48,100 nt of DNA from Lujinxingiaceae bacterium (GTDB lineage Bacteria > Myxococcota_A > Bradymonadia > Bradymonadales > Bradymonadaceae), in contig JACCWM010000193.1 of assembly GCA_013697635.1 (NCBI GenBank), positions 1 to 48,100 of the forward strand. Direction: 5' to 3'. Each line of letters begins with the position of its first letter. The stretch's first letter is position 1. Under the pieces are notes generated by a model, which saw only the letters and a program-made list of their open reading frames with translations, had not been told where the DNA came from and did not search any database. This document shows, in pieces, positions 7,416 to 17,296 of this stretch. The position numbers and the translations under genes are program-made.

Positions 7416-9119
7416 TCAGGGGGTCCAGCGGTAGTTTGCCGCGAGCGGGTAGCGCCAGCCAAAGCCGAAGGCTTTGGTGCTGATTTTGAGCACGGGGGCG
7501 CCCTGCCAGCGCTTGTATTCGGCGCGGTGGATCATGGCGATGGTGCGCTCGACGACGGGGCGCTCAAAGCCCTGGGCGCAGATGGCGTCGGCTTCGAGGC
7601 CGAGGCGCATGTAGGCGTCGATGATCGCGTCGAGGATCTCGTAGGGGGGCAGGGTGTCCTGGTCGGTCTGGTCGGGGCGAAGCTCGGCGGAGGGGGGCTT
7701 TTGGAGGATGTTTTCGGGGATGACTTCGTAGCCAGCGAGCGCGTTGACGTGGCGGCAGATGCGGTAGACGAGCATCTTGGGGGTGTCGCCGATGACCATC
7801 AGGGCGCCGTTCATGTCGCCGTAGAGGGTGGTGTAGCCGGTGGCGAGCTCGCTTTTGTTGCCGGTGGCGAGCACGAGGTGGCCGAGCTTGTTGCTGAGCG
7901 CCATCAGAAACATGCCGCGCACGCGGGCCTGCAGGTTTTCTTCGGTGACGTCGGCGGCGAGGCCGGCAAAGAGCGGGTCGAGCTGGGTGAGAAAGGCCTG
8001 GAACTGGGGCTCGATCGAGCTGAGCTCAAAGCGCACGCCGAGGTTTTTTGCGAGCGTTTGGGCGTCGGCGACGCTGTGATCGGAGGAGTAGCGCGAGGGC
8101 ATGCCGACGGTGAGCACGTTGTCGGGGCCAAGGGCCTCTACGGCGATCGCTGCGACCAGGGCGGAGTCGACGCCGCCGGAGAGGCCGATGAGCGCGCCCT
8201 TGAAGCCGGATTTGTGGACGTAGTCGCGCAGGCCGAGCACGAGGGCGCGGTAGGCCTGCTCGGCCTCAGCGGTGGTTGTGGGGTGGAGCAGCGCGGGGTC
8301 GAGGCTGACCGGGGCGCCGGCTAGAATGGGCAAATCGATGACGGCAAAGTCCTCGACGAAATCGCCAAGCTGGCAGACCAACTCGCCTTGTGGCGAGAGC
8401 ACAAAAGAGCGGCCATCGAAGATCAGCTCGTCGTTGCCGCCGACCTGGTTGACGAAGACGAAGCTGCGGGCGTGTTTTTGGGCGTGGCCGGCCAACAGCT
8501 CGCGGCGAAACAAGTTTTTGTCGATGCCAAAGGGGCTGGCCGAGATGTTGATCAAGAGCTCGGCGCCGTCTTTGACCAGCGCACTTATCGGATCGTTGGC
8601 GTAGCGCGGCATCTCCCAGCCGTTTGGCGAATTCCAAGCGTCCTCGCAGATGCTGATGCCCAGGCGCACGCCCTTGAACAGATGGGTGCCGACGCGCTGG
8701 GCGCGCTCAAAATAGCGCTCCTCATCAAAAACGTCGTAGGTGGGCAGCAGGCTCTTGTGGATGCGGGCGACCACCTTGCCGTCGTGGCACAGGGCGGCGG
8801 CGTTGTAGAGGTGTTTGCCGCGCGCGTCGTGGTTGTAGTCGACGTAGCCGACGACGACGCCAAGCGAGGCGTCGGTGAGCTTTGCGACGCGCTCGAGGTT
8901 GGCCAACTGGGCGTCGAGCATGCTCTTTCGATGAACCATGTCCATGGCCGGATAGCCGATCAGGGCCATCTCGGAGAAGACGACGAGCTCGACGCCCTGG
9001 GCGCGCGCGCGCTCGATCGTGGCCGCAATCTTGGCGAAGTTGGCCTCGAGATCTCCGACCTTGTAGTTGAGCTGGGCCAGGCCGATGCGAAGGCGGCTCG
9101 ATTGTTCGGCGTGAGTCAT
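7416..9119 (-). CDS. nadE: Glutamine-dependent NAD+ synthetase
   Basis: Catalyses ATP-dependent amidation of deamido-NAD to NAD, with ammonia channelled from glutamine. The N-terminal half is a carbon-nitrogen hydrolase with the expected Glu (VVFSEMALIGYP), Lys (HKSLLPTYDVFDE) and Cys (LGISICEDAWN) triad. The C-terminal half is the ATP-pyrophosphatase domain with SGGVDSALVAA. At 567 residues it matches bacterial two-domain NadE enzymes. The ATG has a GAGG sequence five bases upstream. It lies ten bases after the antiporter gene in the same direction. Downstream lies a long inverted repeat that probably marks the end of the unit. Confidence 0.96.
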   Translation of the reverse strand: MTHAEQSSRLRIGLAQLNYKVGDLEANFAKIAATIERARAQGVELVVFSEMALIGYPAMDMVHRKSMLDAQLANLERVAKLTDASLGVVVGYVDYNHDARGKHLYNAAALCHDGKVVARIHKSLLPTYDVFDEERYFERAQRVGTHLFKGVRLGISICEDAWNSPNGWEMPRYANDPISALVKDGAELLINISASPFGIDKNLFRRELLAGHAQKHARSFVFVNQVGGNDELIFDGRSFVLSPQGELVCQLGDFVEDFAVIDLPILAGAPVSLDPALLHPTTTAEAEQAYRALVLGLRDYVHKSGFKGALIGLSGGVDSALVAAIAVEALGPDNVLTVGMPSRYSSDHSVADAQTLAKNLGVRFELSSIEPQFQAFLTQLDPLFAGLAADVTEENLQARVRGMFLMALSNKLGHLVLATGNKSELATGYTTLYGDMNGALMVIGDTPKMLVYRICRHVNALAGYEVIPENILQKPPSAELRPDQTDQDTLPPYEILDAIIDAYMRLGLEADAICAQGFERPVVERTIAMIHRAEYKRWQGAPVLKISTKAFGFGWRYPLAANYRWTP

Positions 9120-9129
9120 GAGCGCCTCG

Positions 9130-10074
9130 TCAGCGAAGGAACAGGGACACCATGTAGGCGATGTAGACGGCTATCAGCAAGAAGCCTTCCCAGCGGTGGA
9201 GGCGATGGCCGGTGCGAAGCAGCGGCCAGATGCCGATCGAGACGGCCAGCATCACCCACAGATCGATGCCCAGCGCGTCGCCGCTCAGGGTCAGATCGGA
9301 GACGACGGCCACCACACCGAGCACCAGGAAGATGTTGAAGATGTTCGAGCCGACGACGTTGCCAACCGAGATGTCCGATTGGTTGCGATAGGAGGCCACG
9401 AGGCTGGTCGCAAGCTCGGGCAGGCTGGTGCCGATGGCGACGATCGAGATACCGATGACCAGCTCGGAGATACCAAAATGCTGGGCAATCTCGACGGCCG
9501 AGTCGACCATGAGCTTGGCGCCGCCGGCCAGGCCGACGATGCCCAAGACGAGCTTGGCGACGTCGGCCATGGGCGAGGCCTTGGCCACATCGACCTCGTC
9601 GAGCCCGTCGCCGACCAGGGCCGCGAGCGCCTCCATATCCTTTTTGGCCTGAAAATAGGTGTAGATCAGGTAGCCGGCCATGCCCATCAACAAGATGATG
9701 CCGTCGTAGCGCGAGAGCGTGCCGTCGATGGCGAGCAGGATGAAGAGCAGCGAGGCGGCCACCATGACGGGGAATTCGCGGGCGACCACGCGCGCGTGCA
9801 CCTCGATCGGGCGCACCATCGCCGCCGCGCCTAGAATCAGCGCGAGGTTGGCGATGTTGCTGCCGATGATGTTGCCCACCGAGACGTCGTTGGTGCCGAG
9901 CAGGCAGACGAGCAGCTCGGGGGCGCTGGTGCCAAAGGAGACGACCGTCAGGCCGACGATGAGCGGCGTTATGCCCAGGCGCAGCGCCAGCGAGCTCGCG
10001 CCGTTGACGAGGCCCTCGGCCCCGAAGTAGAGCAATACCAACCCCAAAATGAGTAGACCAATGGTCAGCAGCAT
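9130..10074 (-). CDS. Calcium/sodium antiporter, CaCA family (YrbG-like)
   Basis: Inner-membrane cation exchanger. The two inverted alpha repeats are clear. The first has GTSAPELLV and GNIIGSNIANLALILG. The second has GTSLPELATSLVAS and GNVVGSNIFNIFLVLG. At 314 residues and about ten hydrophobic segments, it fits the short bacterial YrbG/CaxA group. The exchange of Na+ or K+ for Ca2+ is family knowledge; the substrate is not proven by sequence. It lies 31 bases after the small HupE-like gene and ten before nadE, so a three-gene transcript is likely. No clear Shine-Dalgarno sequence precedes the ATG. Confidence 0.92.
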   Translation of the reverse strand: MLLTIGLLILGLVLLYFGAEGLVNGASSLALRLGITPLIVGLTVVSFGTSAPELLVCLLGTNDVSVGNIIGSNIANLALILGAAAMVRPIEVHARVVAREFPVMVAASLLFILLAIDGTLSRYDGIILLMGMAGYLIYTYFQAKKDMEALAALVGDGLDEVDVAKASPMADVAKLVLGIVGLAGGAKLMVDSAVEIAQHFGISELVIGISIVAIGTSLPELATSLVASYRNQSDISVGNVVGSNIFNIFLVLGVVAVVSDLTLSGDALGIDLWVMLAVSIGIWPLLRTGHRLHRWEGFLLIAVYIAYMVSLFLR

Positions 10075-10105
10075 ATGCTTGGGAGCTCGGGCGAGGGGGT
10101 GATGT

Positions 10106-10408
10106 TCAGGTGGCGAAGACGCTCAGATGAAGTGCGAGCGTGGCCGCGCAGGCGATCGCGACGCCTGCGGCCATGCTCTTTTGGGTGGGCGCCTGGCCGG
10201 TGACGAGCTTGCGAAGCAGCAAGGCGGCAGCGAGCAGCAGACAACTCACGACAAAGGTGGCGAGCAGGTGGTCAAAGCTGCTAAAAGCGTGCACTATGCT
10301 TGCCCACATGCCCAAATCGGCGTGGTGGTGGCCGGCGTGGGCCAAAACCTGGGCCGGTGCGAGCAAGGCAAGTGAACCAAAGACCAGCAATTCAAAGTAT
10401 TTTTTCAT
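10106..10408 (-). CDS. Small His-rich HupE/UreJ-like membrane protein
   Basis: About 100 residues from ATG 10408, chosen because GAAAGG lies seven bases upstream; a longer in-frame extension to 10630 is unconvincing. It has a signal peptide (MKKYFELLVFGSLALLAPAQVLA), a His-rich mature start (HAGHHHADL), the segment FSSFDHLLATF and two hydrophobic stretches. HupE/UreJ metal permeases carry a similar signal-His-rich-FDHLL arrangement but are about twice as long. This may be a short relative or a truncated form. A metal-related role at the inner membrane is inference. It probably leads the operon with the cation antiporter and nadE. A 6-bp hairpin (GGTGCC/GGCACC, 10431-10446) lies in its leader. 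Confidence 0.6.
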   Translation of the reverse strand: MKKYFELLVFGSLALLAPAQVLAHAGHHHADLGMWASIVHAFSSFDHLLATFVVSCLLLAAALLLRKLVTGQAPTQKSMAAGVAIACAATLALHLSVFAT

Positions 10409-10507
10409 CGTACGACCTTTCATGTCATCGGGTGCCTTGGGGCACCGCTCACAGGCGCTTAAAACAAGCGTCTGGGCCGAAATCAGAACAATCGCTGGGC
10501 ACGCTAC

Positions 10508-10536
10508 ATTCTTTCTTGGCTTGTGCAAAGTGACAA
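10508..10536 (-). promoter_or_regulatory. Candidate sigma70-type promoter for the HupE-like/antiporter/nadE unit
   Basis: On the minus strand TTGTCA (10531-10536) and AAGAAT (10508-10513) are 17 bases apart, about 100 bases upstream of the start codon. On the plus strand of the same 335-bp gap (10409-10743), a TTGACA at 10583-10588 could serve the divergent kinase gene, but its -10 partner is weak. The rest of the gap holds no gene I can support. Confidence 0.35.
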
Positions 10537-10743
10537 CAACATCGATTACGGCTTCGGGCTGGCTGCAGGCGGCACGCGGTAGTTGACAATTCGCCGTTGG
10601 TTTCTTTAGGATTCTAGCGCTGTCGCGCACCTTAAACCCCCCATTATTGGGCTCTTTGCGACGGTTCCGATAGTGGTGACTCGCTTATCGTCTGGTTTGC
10701 TTGGCTGACAAGCACCCAACGACTGGCTTTTGATAGTAGGCTC

Positions 10744-13275
10744 ATGAGCGAACCGGGAATCCTTCCAAAACCCATAGCTTTCGGCAAATATTACCTCCTC
10801 GAGCGTGTCAACGTCGGAGGGATGGCCGAGATCTTCAAGGCCAAAGCGTTTGGCGTGGAGGGATTTGAGCGGCTTTTGGCGGTCAAGCAGATCTTGTCGA
10901 GCATTGCTGAGGATGAGTCCTTCATCAACATGTTCATCGACGAGGCCAAGATCGCCGGCCAACTCAATCACCCGAACGTGGCGCAGATCTTCGATCTGGG
11001 TAAGGTCGACGGCTCCTATTTCATCGCGCTCGAGTACATCAGCGGCAAGGACTTAAAGACGAGCTTTGAGCGGGCGCGTCGCATCGGCGAGAAGGTGAGC
11101 ATCCCCAGGGTTTGCTACAACATCTCCAAGGTGTGCGAGGGTCTGGGCTATGCTCACGCCAAGAAGGATTCGCAGGGCCGCGATTTGAACATCGTGCACC
11201 GCGACGTCTCACCGCAAAACATCCTGGTTTCCTACGAGGGCGAGGTCAAGGTCATCGACTTTGGCATCGCCAAGGCGCAGGGCAAGAGCAGCCAGACGCA
11301 GGTGGGCATCCTCAAGGGCAAGTTCAGCTACATGAGCCCCGAGCAGGTGCGCGGCCTTCACGTCGACCACCGCAGCGACATCTTCAGCCTGGGCATCGTG
11401 CTCTACGAGCTGCTCACGCTCGAGCGCCTGTTTTTGGGTGACAGCGACTTCGACACGCTCGAGAAGATTCGCAAAGTCGAGATGAGCCCGCCCTCGTTGT
11501 ACAATCCGCACATCCCCAAAGAGCTCGAAGACATCGTGCTCAAGGCGCTTGCGCGCACGCCCGAGGAGCGCTTTCAGTCGGCCTACGATCTCTCCGAGGC
11601 GCTCGAGCGCTTCATGCGCAACCAGGGCTACTACTACACGAACAAAGATCTGGCCTCGTACATGAAGGAGGCCTTCAGCGCCGACATCGAGTTCGAGAAC
11701 AAGAAATTCGAGTACTATCAAAGCCTCAACCTCAAGCCTTTGTCCGACGATCCCCAGCCCTCCTCGCCCAGCGGCCAGCGCCAGGCGGTGCGCTCGGCGC
11801 CCAAGGGCCGCGGCCAGCTCAGCTGGGGCGAGGACGAGATGGAGACGCAGATCTTCGACCGCGCGATGGGCGAAGACGAGGAGGAAGAGGAGATCGGCGA
11901 GTCGGCGATCATCTACAGCCAGGATGTGATCGGGCGAAACGAGGAGCCGCCCACGCGCGAGTTCGATCGCTGGGATGTGAACCTCGATCTTGCCCACATC
12001 ACCTTCAAAGACGAGCCCGAAGCGCCCGCTGCGCGGCGAAAGCCTGCGCCCACGGCGCAGTTGGAGGCGATCGAGCGCCGCAACGGCGCGCCGGTCACCG
12101 CCCAGGTCAGCGTTCCGCCGACGATGCTGCGCGCACAAAATGCCGCCGGCCCCAAGTTTGGCAAGATCGGTCTGATCGCCGCGCTGGTGCTCGTGCTCGG
12201 TTGCATTCCCATGTATTTGTACGCCACGCGAGAGCGTCCGGCGCCGCTGATCGTCTTTGAGACCGAGCCTGGCGCGGTCAAGATCCTGCTCAACGACGCG
12301 CTCATTCACGACGGTCCCACGCCCTTTGAGTACAAGGCGGTGCCAGGCATGGCCCGGCTGGTGATTCGCCAGGATGGATTCGAGCCTTATGAGAGCTCGG
12401 TCGATCTGGTCGGTGGCAAGACCTACAAGCTCAACCAGACGCTCAAACGCGCGCTCAACGACACCACCGGAATCAAGGTGCAGACCACGCCTGCGGGCGC
12501 GCGCGTCGAGATCGCCGGTGTCGCCTCCCAGGAGCAGACGCCGCTCACCGTGCGCCAGCTCAAGGCGGGTAAGCACAGCGTCAAGATTTCGCTCGAAGGT
12601 TATTTTGAGGAGGTGCGCGAGATCGAGATCGAGGCCGAGAAGATCGCCGAGATCGAGATCGCCCTGCGGCCCAAGAAGCTCGCGCTGGCGATCAACAGCA
12701 ATCCGGATCGCTCGGATTTCACGGTCTTCGAGAAGGACGGCGATCAGCGCATCGCCAGCGGAAAGACCCCGGAGGTCGTGCGCGATCTGGACGCGACCAA
12801 AGCCTACAAGATCGTCGTCGAGCGCCGCGGCTTCGACAACTGGGAGCACATCCTCGAGCCGGGCCTCGAGGCTGCGCCGACGCTCTCCGCCGAGATGGCG
12901 CGCAACCGTCGCGACGACTTCACCCAGACCGAGCGCGTCATACCGCCCGTGGTGGCAACGACGACCACGCGCACGAACCTACCCAAGACTCAGCCCAAGA
13001 CGGAGCCCAAGACCGAGCCGACGGTGCGCACGACGCCGACCAAGACGGCCTCCGCCGATGACGACTCTGGCACGGCCATGCTCAGCATCGCCTCGCGTCC
13101 TGTGGCCCGTGTCTACATCAACGACAAAGACACCGGGCGTTATACGCCCCTGATCGACTTCAAGATCAAGTCGGGCAACCACAAGATCGGGCTGGTCAAC
13201 CCGGATTTTGGGCTCAACAAAACGTATTTTGTCGAGTTGAAAGGCGGCGAAAGCAAGCGCATTATCAACCGGTAG
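10744..13275 (+). CDS. Membrane Ser/Thr protein kinase with extracytoplasmic PEGA repeats
   Basis: Hanks-type kinase, 843 residues. The kinase domain spans about residues 15-290, with the ATP-binding Lys in AVKQIL (48), HRDVSPQN (catalytic Asp 154), DFG (172-174) and MSPEQ. The glycine loop reads VNVGGMAEIF, lacking the full GxGxxG. An acidic linker (about 330-470) carries ETQIF (367-371) and PPTR (402-405), plausible phospho-Thr sites. One TM helix (about 474-494) leads to PEGA-type beta repeats (about 500-570, 575-640, 645-720) and, after a Thr/Pro/Lys linker, a fourth at about 765-843. PEGA domains are thought to bind surface structures. The organisation is common in myxobacterial sensors. 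A second kinase gene follows 82 bases downstream on the same strand. Confidence 0.92.
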   Translation: MSEPGILPKPIAFGKYYLLERVNVGGMAEIFKAKAFGVEGFERLLAVKQILSSIAEDESFINMFIDEAKIAGQLNHPNVAQIFDLGKVDGSYFIALEYISGKDLKTSFERARRIGEKVSIPRVCYNISKVCEGLGYAHAKKDSQGRDLNIVHRDVSPQNILVSYEGEVKVIDFGIAKAQGKSSQTQVGILKGKFSYMSPEQVRGLHVDHRSDIFSLGIVLYELLTLERLFLGDSDFDTLEKIRKVEMSPPSLYNPHIPKELEDIVLKALARTPEERFQSAYDLSEALERFMRNQGYYYTNKDLASYMKEAFSADIEFENKKFEYYQSLNLKPLSDDPQPSSPSGQRQAVRSAPKGRGQLSWGEDEMETQIFDRAMGEDEEEEEIGESAIIYSQDVIGRNEEPPTREFDRWDVNLDLAHITFKDEPEAPAARRKPAPTAQLEAIERRNGAPVTAQVSVPPTMLRAQNAAGPKFGKIGLIAALVLVLGCIPMYLYATRERPAPLIVFETEPGAVKILLNDALIHDGPTPFEYKAVPGMARLVIRQDGFEPYESSVDLVGGKTYKLNQTLKRALNDTTGIKVQTTPAGARVEIAGVASQEQTPLTVRQLKAGKHSVKISLEGYFEEVREIEIEAEKIAEIEIALRPKKLALAINSNPDRSDFTVFEKDGDQRIASGKTPEVVRDLDATKAYKIVVERRGFDNWEHILEPGLEAAPTLSAEMARNRRDDFTQTERVIPPVVATTTTRTNLPKTQPKTEPKTEPTVRTTPTKTASADDDSGTAMLSIASRPVARVYINDKDTGRYTPLIDFKIKSGNHKIGLVNPDFGLNKTYFVELKGGESKRIINR

Positions 13276-13357
13276 CCATGTTGGCCGAACCGATCCCCAA
13301 TCTCCGCTAGTTCATCTGAGGGGCGTACGTGCGAATCTTTGAGCCGGTGCACAAGCC

Positions 13358-15271
13358 ATGAGCCGTCCGCTTGGCCCATCTGAATTTTCTCACTATTGCC
13401 CGCTGTGCACGAGCTGTCAGGAGGCTCAGACGACCGTGTGCCTGGAGTGCGATTGCCGGCGCCCCGAGCAGGGTTGGCCGCTGATCGAGGCCGGGCCATA
13501 CCCGTACCTGGGTCAGCTCGCTGACGAGCGCTATTTGCTCATGCAGTTTCTGGGCGCCGGCACCAGCGGACAGGTCTACCGCGCCCGCGCCACGCGCGTG
13601 CAGCGCTCGTTTGCGCTCAAGATCGTCGATACTCGCCGCCATAGCCGCCCGGAGTTCCAACAGGAGATGGTGCGCCGCTTCGAGCGCGAAGTCGAAGCGA
13701 TGAGCCGGCTGCGAAACCCGCACGTCGTCAATCTCTACGAGACGATTCAATTGCCCGATCAGGTCTTCATCCTGGTGATGGATCTGGTTCAAGGCGTGAC
13801 GCTGCAGGCGATGTTGGACCGTGTCGGTCGCATCAAGTATCGCCATTGCCTCGAGATCGTGCGCCAGGTGGCCAACGGCCTGCACGAGGCCCACGGCTCG
13901 GGCATCGTGCATCGGGACTTGAAGCCTGAGAACATCATGGTCGAGCAACTCCCGGCGGCCGGTTTTTTCGCGCGCATTTTGGATTTCGGCATCGCTCAGA
14001 TGAGCGAGACGACCAAGAATACCCATGGATTTCGGGGCACGCCGCTCTACGCCTCACCGGAGCAATGTGTCGAAGACCCGAGCATCGATCATCGCAGCGA
14101 CATCTACAGCCTGGGCTGCGTCTTTTTTCATTGCTTGACGGGGCGGCCGCCCTTTGATTTTCCCGTGGCGCTCGACGTCATGGATAGTCACGTGGAGAGC
14201 CCCCCGCCGTCGATCTTCGCGCTCAACCCGGAACTGGTCGTGCCGGCGGCGATCGACACCTTGATCCAGGGCATGCTCGCCAAGAAGCCCTCGGATCGTC
14301 CGGAGAATCTCAACAAGGTGATCCAGAGCATCGATCTGATTTTGCGTGGTGATGTGCGCCTCGAGGAGACGACTTCTCCGCATGAGCCGCCGAGGCTTGC
14401 GCGCGCGGTAGCGGTCAAGTCCACGTTGACCAACGAGCCGCCGGCGCTGCTCGTCGACGCCAAGGCGAAAGGCTCAGAGCGCGTGGCGATGGAGCACATG
14501 CACGATATTGCGCTGCCCCAGGCCATCTTGAGCCATGCGGGCGCCTGGCGGGTCGTGGTGATGGGGGTGGGGGGCAAGGTCTGCGCGCTGGTCGACGACA
14601 AGGACTGCATCCATGTGTTGAGCCTGCATGGAGACGGCTACAGCGAGACGTTGGTGGGAGCGAGCGCGCCGATCACGGCCGTGGCCCTGGATTTGGCCAA
14701 CGGTCGGGTCTTTGGCGGTGACGTCAGCGGACGGATCTTCTCGTGGAGCCTGGGTTCGCCCGGCCAGCAGCCCCAGATCTTAAGTGAGCAGGGCTCTTCG
14801 GTGCGCTGCCTGGATTTGGCGGCGATGAGCCATACAATCGTCGCTGGCAACGACGACGGGCGCATCGTCTCGTTGGATTTGCGCACCGGTAAGAAGAAGG
14901 TGCTGCTTCAGACCCAAACGCCGGTCATGACGCTCTCCTACTCGCCACGCGCGCGACGCACTCTGGCCGGCTTGAAGGATGGCCGGCTGTGCTGGCTCGA
15001 CATGGACTCGCTGGTGGCCGAAGAGCTGCCCAGCCTGACGCAGCACGGGGTCGCATCAAGCCTGCGCGCCGGGGACACCCACGCTGCGATGCTTACGGCG
15101 GCGGGCAGCATTGAACTGGTTGGCCTGCAGGGCGCCGACGCGCTCTCGCAAACTTTGACCGCGCAGGCTGTCAAACTGCGCAGCATGGCGTTTGGGCAGG
15201 ACGGGCGCCTGCTCGGCCTGGAGATCGACAAGGCCGTGCTGCGACTGTGGTCCATCGCGCACGGCCTGTAG
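13358..15271 (+). CDS. Soluble Ser/Thr protein kinase with N-terminal Cys cluster and C-terminal beta-propeller
   Basis: Hanks-type kinase of 637 residues. It opens with a zinc-ribbon-like cluster (CPLCTSC...CLECDC, Cys 14, 17, 20, 28, 31, 33). The kinase domain follows (about 58-330): GAGTSGQVY loop, ALKIV Lys 88, HRDLKPEN (Asp 187), DFG (209-211), YASPEQ. From about 390 there are repeated strand blocks ending in W/D-containing turns, such as GGDVSGRIFSWSL, GNDDGRIVSLDL, GLKDGRLCWLDM and a final LRLWSI. These read as degenerate WD40-type propeller blades. No TM helix is seen, so it is cytosolic, unlike its PEGA neighbour. The start ATG has only a weak ribosome site. It ends 35 bases from the converging VWA lipoprotein gene. 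Confidence 0.9.
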   Translation: MSRPLGPSEFSHYCPLCTSCQEAQTTVCLECDCRRPEQGWPLIEAGPYPYLGQLADERYLLMQFLGAGTSGQVYRARATRVQRSFALKIVDTRRHSRPEFQQEMVRRFEREVEAMSRLRNPHVVNLYETIQLPDQVFILVMDLVQGVTLQAMLDRVGRIKYRHCLEIVRQVANGLHEAHGSGIVHRDLKPENIMVEQLPAAGFFARILDFGIAQMSETTKNTHGFRGTPLYASPEQCVEDPSIDHRSDIYSLGCVFFHCLTGRPPFDFPVALDVMDSHVESPPPSIFALNPELVVPAAIDTLIQGMLAKKPSDRPENLNKVIQSIDLILRGDVRLEETTSPHEPPRLARAVAVKSTLTNEPPALLVDAKAKGSERVAMEHMHDIALPQAILSHAGAWRVVVMGVGGKVCALVDDKDCIHVLSLHGDGYSETLVGASAPITAVALDLANGRVFGGDVSGRIFSWSLGSPGQQPQILSEQGSSVRCLDLAAMSHTIVAGNDDGRIVSLDLRTGKKKVLLQTQTPVMTLSYSPRARRTLAGLKDGRLCWLDMDSLVAEELPSLTQHGVASSLRAGDTHAAMLTAAGSIELVGLQGADALSQTLTAQAVKLRSMAFGQDGRLLGLEIDKAVLRLWSIAHGL

Positions 15272-15306
15272 GGACAAGCAAAAGGGTATGGAGAAGGACA
15301 GCGGGC

Positions 15307-17184
15307 TCAGCCGCCGATGCAGGCGCCGCGAGTCTCGCCGCCGGCGATCGCGCACTGGCCCGAGCAGCACTCGGCGTTGGACGAGCAAACCACGCCAAGC
15401 GGATAGCAAGGCGGCACGCAGATGCCCTGGGCATTGCAGATAAGCTCGCCGCAGCACTCGGCGCTGGTGGTGCACGATTCGCCGCGGATCTGACAGTCCG
15501 GGCAACCGTCGTCGATGATGCCGTTGCAGTCGTTGTCGGTGCCGTCGCAGACCTCCGGCGAGCAGCTCTCACAGGGGTAGGGTTGGCCGCAGGTCTTGTA
15601 GTAGAGATCGCACAGCCCTTCGGGGGAGCCCGGCTTGCAGTTGTCGGCGCAGCCCATCTTGATCTCGAGGCCGACTTGATTCTGGTTGAGCCCGCGAAGC
15701 TGCTGGCAGGCCTGCGCCTCCAAGGTCAACAAGTTGTCGCCGACGTTGTAGGAATACTCGCTGCGGTCCAGATAATTGCCGTTGACCGAGACCCAGATCT
15801 TGGAGGGGTCTTGGGGCGCAGGATTGAGCGAGTAGGAGCAGCTGATCAGCAAGTTGGAGATCTGGCGAATCGCTTCGACGAGCGCATTGGCGTCATTGGC
15901 GCGGTAGTAGTCGTTGGTGCCGCCGGCCTGGGCAATGCTCGTGAGGTTTGCCGAGCCGTGGGCGAAGCCGATGACGTAGGTTGGCAGACCCGCTGCCAAA
16001 TTCGCCGCGGCTGCGGCGCGCGTGTTCGACACCGTAGCGTAGCAACTAGGCTCGCCGTCGGTGACCAAGATCAGCGCCTTGGCGCGATCGGTGTTATGCG
16101 CATCGTTGTTGTCCTGGAGCCAGTTGGACGTGCGAACGGCGCTGATCGCGTCGTTCATCGGCGTGCCGGCATTGGGATTGAGCGTGATCGTATTGTAGGA
16201 ACTCTTGATCTGTTGGGCCGTGTAGTCGCCGATCGGCAAGCGCAACAGTGTGCTCGGTGTGCAAGAGTCGCTGTTGAGGTTGAGCGAGGGGAAGACGGCT
16301 ACACCCAGGCGCACCTCGTTCCACAACTCGTCGGCAATGCGGTTGAGGCCGGTCGTGGCCTCCGTCCAACGAACCGGCGTGGAGTTGTTGTTTTGCACGA
16401 CGCGCCAGGTCATCGAACCGGAGACGTCGAGCATGATGAAGAGGTTGGGCTTTAGCCGCTCGAACTCCGTGGACTGCTGGTTGCAAATCGCGATCGGCCC
16501 GGGGGTTGCGGAGCAGGCATCGCCGATGCCGTCACCGCTGGTATCGGTCTGCTCGGCGTTGGCATGGTTGGGGCAGTTGTCGCACGCATCGCCGACGCCG
16601 TCGCCGTCGCTGTCGGCCTGATCGGAGTTGGGGTGGCTGGGACAGTTGTCGAGGATGTCGGGGATGCCGTCGCCGTCGCTGTCTTTGTCGGTGTCGATGT
16701 AGATCACGCCTGGCGCGCAGGCATCACCCATGACGATACCGCGCGCATCGGTGGGATTGCCCGGCGTGACCTTTTGGTTGGCGTTGGCAACGTCGGGGCA
16801 GTTGTCGCAAGCGTCGCCGACGCCGTCGCCGTCGCTGTCACGCTGATCGGGGTTGCTGTGGCGCGGGCAGTTGTCGAACTGGTTGGGCACGCCGTCGCCG
16901 GACTCATCGCCCCAGGGGTCAAGGCCGTTGTTCGGATTGTAAGGGTCGCTACTATCAGGGGTGTCGGTATGCCCGGCGTCCTGAGGGGTGTTGTTGGCGT
17001 TGTTGGTGTTGTTGGCGTTGTTATTGGGGTTCGGGTCGCCTACACAGGCTCCGGTAACCGTGTTCTTCGTCTGACCGGCCGGGCATTTGCCCTTGTCCGA
17101 ATCACTTCCCGGGAAATTGTCGGTACAAGCGCCCAGGGCAAACAGCAACGAAAAGGTCCAGATCAGCGACGAGCGACGTTTCAT
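15307..17184 (-). CDS. VWA-domain lipoprotein with thrombospondin type-3 repeats
   Basis: Exported lipoprotein of 625 residues. The signal peptide ends in a lipobox, LFALGAC (Cys 20). An Asn/Thr linker (NNANNTNNANNT) leads to three or four Ca-binding TSP3 repeats ([15 protein letters not shown] type). The VWA domain has an intact MIDAS: DVSGSM, then Thr in AGTPMNDA, then Asp in LVTDGEPS. The C-terminal part is Cys-rich, with [16 protein letters not shown] resembling MopE-type metal-binding motifs and two CSSxAECC-type knots. It is likely displayed on the outer membrane as an adhesive or scaffold protein. GAAAGAGAG lies upstream of the ATG within an AT-rich 112-bp gap, suggesting its own promoter. 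It lies downstream of the FHA-ABC gene on the same strand. Confidence 0.9.
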   Translation of the reverse strand: MKRRSSLIWTFSLLFALGACTDNFPGSDSDKGKCPAGQTKNTVTGACVGDPNPNNNANNTNNANNTPQDAGHTDTPDSSDPYNPNNGLDPWGDESGDGVPNQFDNCPRHSNPDQRDSDGDGVGDACDNCPDVANANQKVTPGNPTDARGIVMGDACAPGVIYIDTDKDSDGDGIPDILDNCPSHPNSDQADSDGDGVGDACDNCPNHANAEQTDTSGDGIGDACSATPGPIAICNQQSTEFERLKPNLFIMLDVSGSMTWRVVQNNNSTPVRWTEATTGLNRIADELWNEVRLGVAVFPSLNLNSDSCTPSTLLRLPIGDYTAQQIKSSYNTITLNPNAGTPMNDAISAVRTSNWLQDNNDAHNTDRAKALILVTDGEPSCYATVSNTRAAAAANLAAGLPTYVIGFAHGSANLTSIAQAGGTNDYYRANDANALVEAIRQISNLLISCSYSLNPAPQDPSKIWVSVNGNYLDRSEYSYNVGDNLLTLEAQACQQLRGLNQNQVGLEIKMGCADNCKPGSPEGLCDLYYKTCGQPYPCESCSPEVCDGTDNDCNGIIDDGCPDCQIRGESCTTSAECCGELICNAQGICVPPCYPLGVVCSSNAECCSGQCAIAGGETRGACIGG

Positions 17185-17296
17185 CCGTTTCTCTCTTTCA
17201 TAGACAATGTCGTTGCAATACTTACATCATTTAACGAGGCTAAACTAACAGATTACTTTCTTGAATTCGATAGCAAGGATCGAAAAAAAACCGCAA

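Noticed and set aside
11209-12849. A 546-codon open frame opposite the PEGA kinase
   Set aside because: Shadow of a well-supported gene; no recognisable domain or ribosome site.
16500-16900. GTCGCCGTCGCTGTC-type DNA repeats as a separate element
   Set aside because: They encode the DSDGDGVGD thrombospondin type-3 repeats of the VWA lipoprotein.
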